From: Chloroflexota bacterium
GTDB taxonomy: Bacteria; Chloroflexota; Limnocylindria; Limnocylindrales; CSP1-4
Reading direction: 5' to 3'
Length of the DNA: 21,091 nt
NCBI GenBank assembly: GCA_017881985.1
Contig: JADGQH010000020.1
Coordinates: forward strand, 1 to 21,091
Made by a program: the position numbers and the translations under genes. The notes below the pieces were generated by a model that was given only the letters and a program-made list of their open reading frames with translations, was not told where the DNA came from and did not search any database. Each line of letters starts with the position of its first letter. Position 1 is the stretch's first letter. Shown piece after piece: positions 14,086-20,752 of the stretch.

Positions 14086-14982
14086 ATGCGCATCGGCTTC
14101 ATCGGCCTCGGCCGGATGGGCGCGAACATGGTCCGCCGGCTGGTCCGTGACGGCCACGAGGTCGTGGCCTTCAACCGGACCCCGGAGAGGACGCACGAGA
14201 TCATGACCGAGGGCGTCGAGGGCGCCTTCAGCGTCGGAGAGCTGGTCGCCGGGCTGCCGGCTCCGCGCGCGGTCTGGATCATGGTCCCCGCGGGCGACGC
14301 CACCGAGGCCATGATCGACGAGCTGATGGAGGTCCTCGAGCCGGGCGACACGATCATCGACGGTGGCAACACGAACTTCCACGACGACGTCCGACGCTAC
14401 GCGAAAGTGGGGGCGAAGGGTCTCAGGTACGTCGACGCGGGTACGTCCGGCGGCGTCTGGGGGCTCCAGAATGGCTACTGCCTAATGGTCGGCGGCGACA
14501 GGGACGCAGTCGAGCCCCTCGAGCCGGTCTTCCACACGCTCGCGCCGGCCGATGGGTACGCCCACGTGGGCGGGCCGGGCGCCGGGCATTACGTGAAGAT
14601 GGTCCACAACGGCATCGAGTACGGCTTGATGCAGGCATACGCGGAGGGGTTCGAGATCCTCCATGCCAGCGACTACAAGCTCGACCTGGCGCAGATCGCC
14701 GGGATCTGGCGGTATGGCTCGGTCGTCCGATCGTGGCTCCTCGAGCTCCTCGTCGACGCTCTCGTGAAGGGCCAGGACTTCCCCGGTGTGAAGGGCTGGG
14801 TTGCCGATTCGGGCGAGGGTCGCTGGACGGTCCTCGAGGCGATGGAGCACGACGTCCCGGCACCCATCATCACGCTCAGCCTCCAGGCGCGCCTCCGGTC
14901 GCGCCAGGACGAGAGCTACGGGGCGAAGGTGCTCGCCGCGTTGCGCAACGAGTTCGGCGGCCACGCCATCAAGACCGAGTAG
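14086..14982 (+). CDS. gnd: 6-phosphogluconate dehydrogenase, decarboxylating, short form
   Basis: Oxidises 6-phosphogluconate to ribulose-5-phosphate plus CO2. 298 residues, the short (YqeC/GntZ-like) form rather than the 470-residue E. coli form. Seen: Rossmann MRIGFIGLGRMGANM (1-15), DGGNTNF (about 95-101), DAGTSGGVWGLQNGYCLMVGG (about 116-136), and catalytic Lys171 and Glu178 in HYVKMVHNGIEYG. The loop after the second strand reads FNRTPERT, with Asn-Arg-Thr where NAD-preferring short enzymes usually have Asp, which suggests NADP use. GGGAG (14074-14078) gives the ribosome site. It is followed after 8 bp by zwf. Cofactor preference is inference. Confidence 0.94.
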   Translation: MRIGFIGLGRMGANMVRRLVRDGHEVVAFNRTPERTHEIMTEGVEGAFSVGELVAGLPAPRAVWIMVPAGDATEAMIDELMEVLEPGDTIIDGGNTNFHDDVRRYAKVGAKGLRYVDAGTSGGVWGLQNGYCLMVGGDRDAVEPLEPVFHTLAPADGYAHVGGPGAGHYVKMVHNGIEYGLMQAYAEGFEILHASDYKLDLAQIAGIWRYGSVVRSWLLELLVDALVKGQDFPGVKGWVADSGEGRWTVLEAMEHDVPAPIITLSLQARLRSRQDESYGAKVLAALRNEFGGHAIKTE

Positions 14983-14990
14983 GTGCGTCG

Positions 14991-16733
14991 ATGACGGACG
15001 ACGCGCCGGTCGTTGCGGCGGACGAGCTCGCCCTGCCGACGGCGGATGCCCCCGACCCGCCGACGGCGGAGGGCGCCGCGGCCTCCGACGTCCCGGACGC
15101 CGCCAAGGCGCCGCCGCGGCCCGGGCGGGCCGGCGAAGAGAGTCCGCGGACCGCGCGCGACCTGCGGCTGGCGCGGCTGGGGAAGCGGCGCGCGACCGGC
15201 AAGCCGCTCGACAACCCCCTTCGCGAAGGGCTCCGCCTCGAGCGAGTCCCGGACCCGGCGACCTTCGTCCTGTTCGGCTCGACCGGCGACCTTGCCCACC
15301 GGAAGGTGGTCCCGGCGCTCTTCCAGCTGTGGCGCACGAACCTGCTCCCGCACGAGTTCGCGATCGTCGCCATCGGGCGGCGGCCGTACACGGACGACGC
15401 CTTCCGCGCGGAGCTCCGGGCCTCGCTCGACGAGTTCAGCCGCGTGCTGCCCATCGAGACGGCGGTGTGGGATGAGTTCGCCTCGCGAATCCGCTACCAG
15501 CTCGGCAGCTTCGACGATCCCGCCCTCTACGACCAGCTGGTCGTGCGCCTCGACGACCTGGACCGCGAGCGCGGCACGTTGGGCAACCGTCTCTACTACC
15601 TCGCCACCCAGCCGTCGGCATTCGCCGAGATCATCGCCGGGCTGGGCCGCGTCGGGCTCGACCACGAGCAGCACGCGGGGGGCTGGCGACGCATCGTCAT
15701 CGAGAAGCCGTTCGGGCGCGATCTGACGTCGGCAATTCGGCTCAACCGGGAGGTCGGCAAGGTCTTCCGCGAGTCGCAGGTCTACCGGATCGACCATTAC
15801 CTGGGCAAGGAGACGGTCCGCAACATCCTGGTCTTCCGCTTCGGGAACGGGATCTTCGAGCCCATCTGGCATCGACGCTACGTCGACCACGTCCAGATCA
15901 CGGTGGCGGAGTCGATCGGGGTCGAGAAGCGGGGCTCGTTCTACGAGGAGGCGGGCGCCTCGCGCGACTTCCTCCAGAACCACCTCATGCAGCTGCTCTC
16001 GCTCGTCGCGATGGAGCCGCCGGCGACCTTCGACGCCGAGGCGCTCCGCGACGAGAAGGTCAAGGTCCTCCGCGCGATCGAGCCCATGAACCCCGACACG
16101 GTGGCGGCCAACGTCGTCCGCGGCCAGTACGGGCCGGGCTGGGTGACTGCCGGCCAGGTGGGCGGCTATCGCAGCGAGCCGGAGGTGGACCCGGAATCCG
16201 AGACCGAGACCTACGTGGCGGCACGCCTCTTCGTCGACGACTGGCGCTGGGCCGGGGTCCCGTTCTACCTACGCGCCGGGAAGCGCCTGCCGAAGCGCGC
16301 CACGGAGATCGCGATCCAGTTCAAGCAGGTGCCGCACGCCCTGTTCAAGGAATCGAGCGTCGATCCCGAGGCGAACCTGCTTGCCCTGCGGATCCAGCCC
16401 GACGAGGGAATCCTGCTCCGGTTCGCCGCGAAGGTGCCCGGCCTCGGCGTCGACGTCCGGGCCGTGAACATGGACTTCACCTACGGCTCGGCGTTCAGCG
16501 TGGACAGCCCCGACGCCTACGAGACCCTGATCCTCGACGCGCTCCTGGGCGATGCGTCGCTCTTCACCCGGGCCGACGAGGTCGAGAAGGCGTGGGCCAT
16601 CGTCAACCCGATCATCGACGCCTGGGCGGACGGCCCGGCGCCGGACTTCCCGAACTATGCCGCGGGAAGCTGGGGGCCAGTCGATTCCGATTCGATGCTG
16701 GCGCGGGACGGGCGACGGTGGCGGCGGATCTGA
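14991..16733 (+). CDS. zwf: Glucose-6-phosphate dehydrogenase with long N-terminal extension
   Basis: Oxidises glucose-6-phosphate to 6-phosphogluconolactone with reduction of NADP, the entry to the oxidative pentose phosphate pathway. 580 residues against a usual 490-515. The catalytic region starts at about residue 88 with FVLFGSTGDLAHRKVVPALF (coenzyme-binding motif, Gly-Ser-Thr-Gly instead of the common Gly-Ala-Ser-Gly). The substrate site RIDHYLGKE has His269 and Lys273. YLRAGKRLPKR is the C-terminal hallmark. Residues 1 to about 80 are Ala/Pro/Asp-rich, then Arg-rich, and look disordered; no later Met exists before the catalytic region, so the extension is probably real. It begins 8 bp after gnd. 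OpcA, its known assembly partner, follows. Confidence 0.96.
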   Translation: MTDDAPVVAADELALPTADAPDPPTAEGAAASDVPDAAKAPPRPGRAGEESPRTARDLRLARLGKRRATGKPLDNPLREGLRLERVPDPATFVLFGSTGDLAHRKVVPALFQLWRTNLLPHEFAIVAIGRRPYTDDAFRAELRASLDEFSRVLPIETAVWDEFASRIRYQLGSFDDPALYDQLVVRLDDLDRERGTLGNRLYYLATQPSAFAEIIAGLGRVGLDHEQHAGGWRRIVIEKPFGRDLTSAIRLNREVGKVFRESQVYRIDHYLGKETVRNILVFRFGNGIFEPIWHRRYVDHVQITVAESIGVEKRGSFYEEAGASRDFLQNHLMQLLSLVAMEPPATFDAEALRDEKVKVLRAIEPMNPDTVAANVVRGQYGPGWVTAGQVGGYRSEPEVDPESETETYVAARLFVDDWRWAGVPFYLRAGKRLPKRATEIAIQFKQVPHALFKESSVDPEANLLALRIQPDEGILLRFAAKVPGLGVDVRAVNMDFTYGSAFSVDSPDAYETLILDALLGDASLFTRADEVEKAWAIVNPIIDAWADGPAPDFPNYAAGSWGPVDSDSMLARDGRRWRRI

Positions 16734-16768
16734 GCGCCCCGGTCGCGGGTGGATCGGGAGGCGCCATC

Positions 16769-18013
16769 GTGCCTCCCGGGATCCCGGTCGCGCCGGGCGA
16801 CCCGACGCTGCGCTGGTCGAGCCAGGCCACCACGATCGCGGGGATCGAGCACGAGCTGGCGACCTTCTGGGCACTTCCCCAGGTGAACGCGGTCGTCGGC
16901 GCTCCCGCGGAACGGACCGTCGCGGCTCGAACCAGCGTCCTCAACCTCGTAGTCGTCGCGCGGAGCCCGGAGCTCGGCGAGCGAGCCGCCTCGACGCTCT
17001 CCATGCTGACCGGCCGTCACCCATCGCGGACGCTCATCCTCGTCCCTACGGACCCGGACGGCCCCGACTGGCTGCACGCCCAGGTCAAGGCCTACTGCAT
17101 GGTCCCCCGCGCAGACGCGCCCGAGACCTGCGCCGAGCAGATCTACGCCACCGCCGGCGGTGCGACCGGTCGCCACCTGGGCGCCATCGTCGCGCCGCTC
17201 CTGGTGCACGACCTCCCGGTCACGCTCTGGTGGCCCGGTGAGCCGCCGTTCGGCGCGCCCGTGGCGCGCGACCTGATCGGGATGGCCGACCGGCTGGTCG
17301 TCGATGGCTCGAGCTGGGCGGGCGACGGGCTCGACCGCCTGCGGAACCTCGCGGCGCTCGGCGGTGGCTCGCTCGCGATCTCCGACTTCGCGCTCATGCG
17401 CCAGGCGCGCTGGCGCGAGGCCGTCGCGTCCGTCTTCGATCGCCCCGAGTTCCTGCCGTATCTCCGCTCGCTGCGGCGCGTCGCGGTCACCTACGGGACC
17501 CACGGTGGGCCGGACGCCGAGGCCCGCACGAACATCGTCAAGCCGATCTACCACGTCGCGTGGCTCGCCTCGCGGCTCGGCCTCCGCGTCGTGCGACCCC
17601 TGGAGCGGACCGGCCGGCCCGGCCCGATCCGGCGACCGCCACCCGGGTCCGGCCCGGAGCCGGGACGCGGGATGCGCGCGCTCCTGGCCTGGGACCGCGG
17701 CGCAGAGGTGGAGGTCGTGATCCGGCCCGTCATCTCGGGGATGCCCGGCGGCACGACGCTGCGGGTGGAGATCCTCGCGGACCGACGCGGGACCGAGCTG
17801 CGCGCCGAGGTGACGGCGGAGGCGGAGCGCGTCCACGTCCGCGTCTGGGAGGACGGCGTCGAAGCGCTCGCGCGCCCGTTCATGGCGCCGCGCAGGACGG
17901 ACGTCGACCTGCTGGCGGAGGCGATCGAGGCGGGCGGCCGCGACCAGGTGGCCATCGGGGCCTCCAGCATGGCCGCGGCCCTGGCGGGCCCGCGCGCCGC
18001 GGACCCGGCATGA
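16769..18013 (+). CDS. opcA: Glucose-6-phosphate dehydrogenase assembly protein OpcA
   Basis: Binds and activates/oligomerises glucose-6-phosphate dehydrogenase; known from cyanobacteria and actinobacteria. 414 residues from the chosen GTG. Family features: TSVLNLVVVA, RHPSRTLILVP, the segment AYCMVPRADAPETCAEQIYAT, PLLVHDLPVTLWWPGEPPF, and DRLVVDGSSWAG. The only two cysteines (Cys110 and Cys121) lie 11 residues apart. A Pro/Gly/Arg-rich linker (about 285-305) joins the N-terminal domain to the C-terminal OpcA domain. GTG 16769 is chosen because GGGAGG (16756-16761) lies 7 nt before it; an alternative GTG at 16718 would overlap zwf and lacks a ribosome site. Its stop overlaps the pgl start as ATGA. 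Confidence 0.9.
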   Translation: MPPGIPVAPGDPTLRWSSQATTIAGIEHELATFWALPQVNAVVGAPAERTVAARTSVLNLVVVARSPELGERAASTLSMLTGRHPSRTLILVPTDPDGPDWLHAQVKAYCMVPRADAPETCAEQIYATAGGATGRHLGAIVAPLLVHDLPVTLWWPGEPPFGAPVARDLIGMADRLVVDGSSWAGDGLDRLRNLAALGGGSLAISDFALMRQARWREAVASVFDRPEFLPYLRSLRRVAVTYGTHGGPDAEARTNIVKPIYHVAWLASRLGLRVVRPLERTGRPGPIRRPPPGSGPEPGRGMRALLAWDRGAEVEVVIRPVISGMPGGTTLRVEILADRRGTELRAEVTAEAERVHVRVWEDGVEALARPFMAPRRTDVDLLAEAIEAGGRDQVAIGASSMAAALAGPRAADPA

Positions 18014-18837
18014 CGGACGGCGCCGGCCGAGCGCCGCGTCGCGACGCCCCGGGGGAGCCCGAGATCCTCGTGGCCGCCACGCCGACTGCGGCAGCCGCGC
18101 TCGCGGCCGAACGCCTCGTCCGGGCGATCGAGCTCGCGGTCGCCCGCCGGGGCCGGGCAGACATCGCGACGACCGGCGGCTCGACCTGCCCGGAGCTCTA
18201 CCGGGCGCTGCTGGCGCGGCCCCTCCGCGACCGCATCCCGTGGGACCGGCTGCACCTGTGGTTCGGCGACGACCGCTTCGTGCCCCGCAGCGACCCGGAG
18301 TCGAACCTCCAGCCCGTCGACACGGTCCTGCTGGCCGGCGTCGCCGTCGCGGGGCTGGAACCCGCGCCACTCCCGCCAGGGAACGTCCACCCGGTCCCGG
18401 TCGACGCGACACTCGCCGTCGGTGGTGGCCCGGCCGACGCCGCCGCGTCCTACGAGGCCGCGCTGCGTGCCGTCCTTCCGGCCGATGACGCCGGGCGGCC
18501 GGTCTTCGACGCGATCACCGTCGGGATCGGGCCCGATGGCCACCTGCTCTCCGTCTTCCCGGGCAGCGCCGCGTTCGACGCGCCCGGCTGGGTCGTCCCG
18601 GTCCCGGCCCCGACCCATGTCCAGCCTCACGTCTCGCGCGTGACGCTCACGCCCGGCGCGCTCGACGCGACGCCGACCCTCCTCCCCGTCGCGTTCGGCG
18701 GCGGCAAGGCTGCCATCCTCGCCGCGATCCTCGATGGACCCCGCGACGAGCGGCACCTGCCGGCGCAGCGGGCCCGACGAGCCGGCGCCACCTGGGTCCT
18801 CGACGCGGCCGCGGCCGGGAACCTGCGGTCGGGCTGA
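18010..18837 (+). CDS. pgl: 6-phosphogluconolactonase
   Basis: Hydrolyses 6-phosphogluconolactone to 6-phosphogluconate, the step between Zwf and Gnd. 275 residues of the DevB/NagB-like family. Seen: TTGGSTCPELYRAL (about 55-68), the phosphate-binding loop; WFGDDRFVPRSDPESN (about 84-99; family form DERfVP...SN); and GIGPDGHLLSVFPGS with catalytic-type His178. The first ~18 residues are a polar, Arg/Pro-rich extension. The start overlaps the opcA stop by 4 nt (ATGA), indicating coupled translation. Last recognisable pentose phosphate gene of the cluster. Confidence 0.95.
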   Translation: MTDGAGRAPRRDAPGEPEILVAATPTAAAALAAERLVRAIELAVARRGRADIATTGGSTCPELYRALLARPLRDRIPWDRLHLWFGDDRFVPRSDPESNLQPVDTVLLAGVAVAGLEPAPLPPGNVHPVPVDATLAVGGGPADAAASYEAALRAVLPADDAGRPVFDAITVGIGPDGHLLSVFPGSAAFDAPGWVVPVPAPTHVQPHVSRVTLTPGALDATPTLLPVAFGGGKAAILAAILDGPRDERHLPAQRARRAGATWVLDAAAAGNLRSG

Positions 18838-18864
18838 CCTCCCCCGCGGCCGTCGGGTGGCGGC

Positions 18865-18870
18865 TATGAT
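18865..18870 (+). promoter_or_regulatory. Candidate -10 box before the small membrane protein gene
   Basis: TATGAT (5/6 match) in the 104-bp gap after pgl would start a transcript with a leader of about 65 nt. No -35 match. Confidence 0.4.
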
Positions 18871-18941
18871 CCTTGCTCGGACTGCGTCCCCGACCGGACG
18901 CGGCTGCGGCCGGCATCCCGGTCAGGCAGGGCGAGGCGCGT

Positions 18942-19367
18942 GTGTTCTCCCGGATCACGATGGGCTTCGGCGTGGTGATCGTCGCGGTGTGCGGCCTTGT
19001 CGCCGTCGTCGGAGCCACGACGCTCAGCACGGCGATCGTCCCGGCCATCCTCGGCGGGCTCTTCGTCCTGCTGGGATGGCTCGGCCGGAACACGCCGGTC
19101 CAGCCGACGGCGCGGCAGCGGTCGCCATCGCTCTTCTCCACCATCCTCGCGGCCGCGCTGGTGTTCAGCTCCGCCCGCGGCATCTCGCTCATCCTCGATG
19201 GGCTCAGCACGGGTGCGGCACCGACCGCCACGGGCGTCTTCCTCTTCCTGATGGCGCTCGCCGGGATCGGGTACATCGTCTTCGGTGCTTGGACGGACAT
19301 CTCGGAGGCGCGGCGGATCGCGCGGGCGCGTTCTGCCGCTCCAGCCCGCCGCCGATCGGGCCGCTGA
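18942..19367 (+). CDS. Small integral membrane protein, unknown function
   Basis: Not recognised. 141 residues from GTG 18942 (GAGG at 18933-18936, 5 nt before). Four hydrophobic segments are visible: about 7-27 (FGVVIVAVCGLVAVVGA), 31-49 (AIVPAILGGLFVLLGWLG), 66-88 (LFSTILAAALVFSSARGISLIL) and 98-119 (GVFLFLMALAGIGYIVFGAW). The C-terminus is a short Arg-rich cytoplasmic-type tail, so by the positive-inside rule both ends are probably inside. An upstream TTG (18873) in the same frame is 2 nt after a TATGAT box and has no ribosome site, so it is not preferred. It lies between pgl and citrate synthase with gaps over 100 bp on each side, so it may be independently transcribed. Confidence 0.72.
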   Translation: MFSRITMGFGVVIVAVCGLVAVVGATTLSTAIVPAILGGLFVLLGWLGRNTPVQPTARQRSPSLFSTILAAALVFSSARGISLILDGLSTGAAPTATGVFLFLMALAGIGYIVFGAWTDISEARRIARARSAAPARRRSGR

Positions 19368-19420
19368 GGCGACCGACGACCGATCTGCTGCGCTGCCCGC
19401 TCGACTCCCGCGAGAGTACG

Positions 19421-19516
19421 ATGTCCGCCAATCGAATCGTCCGGTCGTGGGATCCCACGCGACCGACCCGCCGCGAACCGGCCCCGCGCCAGGGCCACGG
19501 AGGACGCCGAGGATGA
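19421..19516 (+). CDS. Possible 31-codon upstream reading frame coupled to citrate synthase
   Basis: An ATG at 19421 opens a 31-residue Arg/Pro-rich frame (start MSANRIVRSWDPTRP) whose TGA (19514-19516) overlaps the citrate synthase ATG as ATGA. A weak GAGAG lies just upstream. Codons such as AAT, CGA, GAT and GGA are unlike the neighbouring genes, which argues against selection on the peptide. It may be a leader frame or chance. Confidence 0.2.
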   Translation: MSANRIVRSWDPTRPTRREPAPRQGHGGRRG

Positions 19517-20688
19517 CGACCAAGCCGCCCACGCCGCCCACGCCGCCTACGCCGCCCTCACCGCCCGCGGAGGTCACGAAACCGCTCGACCACACCGTCG
19601 ACGGGCGACCCTACTCGCCCGGCCTGGAGGGCGTCCTCGCCGCCGAGACATCGCTGGGCCTCGTCGACGGCGCCAACGGCCGGCTCATGTATCGCGGCTA
19701 CCGGATCGGCGACCTCGTGGCGCACGGCTCGTATGCATCGGTCGCGAACCTCCTCTGGACGGGCGAGTGGGACCCGAAGGCCCGGCTGACGACAGGCCGG
19801 GTGCCATCTGCCGTCATCTCGACGCTGCGCGCACTCCCGCGGACGGCGAAGCCGATGGATGCCCTGCGGACCGCCGTCTCGGTCTGGGGCGCGACACAGG
19901 TGCTCGACTGGCCGCCGACCGCGATCCAGGCGCGCGCGCTGACCGAGTTCTCGCCGTCCGCCCTCGCCGCCTTCATCCGCCTGCGCGAGGACCTCGAGCC
20001 GATCGACCCGGATCCGAAGCTCGACATCGTCTCGGGCTTCCTGTATCAGCTCACCGGCGTGCGTCCGGACCGTGCAACCGCGCGCGCGCTCGATGCCTAC
20101 TTCATCGTGGGCGCGGAGCACGGCCTCAACGCGTCGACGTTCGCGGCACGGGTGATCACGTCGACGCGCTCGGACATCGCATCGGCCGTCGCCGGGGCAA
20201 TCGGGGCGATGAAGGGCCCCCTCCATGGCGGCGCACCGTCCGAGGTCGTGGAGCAGATCCACAAGGTCGGCTCGCCCGAGCACGCCGAGGAGTGGATCCG
20301 CGACGCCCTCGCCCGCGGCGAGCGGCTGATGGGCTTCGGCCACCGCGTCTACCGGGCCTACGACCCGCGGGCGACTGCGCTCCGCAAGGTCGTTGAGGCG
20401 ATGCCGGCGAGGCCGGACTGGCTCGAGCTCGCGATCAAGGTGGAGGACGTCGCGCTGCGTGTCCTGGAGGAGAAGTACCCGGACCGCCCGCTGAAGACGA
20501 ACGTCGAGTTCTACGCCGCCGCCGTGCTCCAGGGCGTCGGCCTCACGCCGGACCTCTTCCCGGCCACGTTCGCGCTCGCGCGCCACGCGGGCTGGACCGC
20601 CCACGTCCTGGAGCAGGCCTCGGCCAACCGGCTGATCCGGCCGGACGCGCGGTTCATCGGCGTCGAGGAGCGCGACCTGCCGACGTAG
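19513..20688 (+). CDS. gltA: Citrate synthase (type II-like family; methylcitrate synthase possible)
   Basis: Condenses acetyl-CoA with oxaloacetate to citrate, the entry to the TCA cycle; methylcitrate synthases look alike. 391 residues. Seen: an unusual N-terminal tail of five PPx units (5-19), then LEGVLAAETSLGLVDGANGRLMYRGYRIGDL. Active-site histidines: His203 in EHGLNAS, His238 in GPLHGGAPSEV, His277 in GFGHRVYRAYDPRA. The segment holding the catalytic Asp in most family members (NVDFYS) reads NVEFYAA, with Glu332. The C-terminus AHVLEQASANRLIRPDARFIG is typical. GGAGGA (19499-19504) lies 8 nt before the ATG. It is monocistronic or the end of the preceding transcript and faces a convergent MFS gene. 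Confidence 0.92.
   Translation: MTTKPPTPPTPPTPPSPPAEVTKPLDHTVDGRPYSPGLEGVLAAETSLGLVDGANGRLMYRGYRIGDLVAHGSYASVANLLWTGEWDPKARLTTGRVPSAVISTLRALPRTAKPMDALRTAVSVWGATQVLDWPPTAIQARALTEFSPSALAAFIRLREDLEPIDPDPKLDIVSGFLYQLTGVRPDRATARALDAYFIVGAEHGLNASTFAARVITSTRSDIASAVAGAIGAMKGPLHGGAPSEVVEQIHKVGSPEHAEEWIRDALARGERLMGFGHRVYRAYDPRATALRKVVEAMPARPDWLELAIKVEDVALRVLEEKYPDRPLKTNVEFYAAAVLQGVGLTPDLFPATFALARHAGWTAHVLEQASANRLIRPDARFIGVEERDLPT
19525..19569 (+). repeat. Five 9-bp repeats encoding a PPx tail in citrate synthase
   Basis: Five tandem 9-bp units (CCGCCCACG and variants) encode PPT-PPT-PPT-PPS-PPA at the N-terminus. Such short GC repeats are prone to length change by slippage, so copy number may vary between strains. 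Confidence 0.8.
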
Positions 20689-20706
20689 TCGGCCCCGCGA
20701 GCACGG

Positions 20707-20723
20707 GCGCCCGAAGAGGGCGC
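20707..20723. terminator. Weak hairpin between convergent citrate synthase and MFS genes
   Basis: GCGCCC and GGGCGC form a 6-bp stem with loop GAAGA in the 64-bp convergent gap. There is no T-run on either strand, so it is at best a pause or 3'-end-stabilising structure. Confidence 0.3.
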
Positions 20724-20752
20724 GGACGCCTCGCCGACGGTCGCACGGCCCG

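Noticed and set aside
16718..16768. Upstream GTG at 16718 as start of OpcA, overlapping zwf
   Set aside because: No ribosome site, and the family homology begins later; GTG 16769 has GGGAGG at 7 nt.
16655..18412. 585-codon minus-strand frame opposite zwf, opcA and pgl
   Set aside because: Overlaps three recognised plus-strand genes and has Arg/Asp-rich shadow composition.
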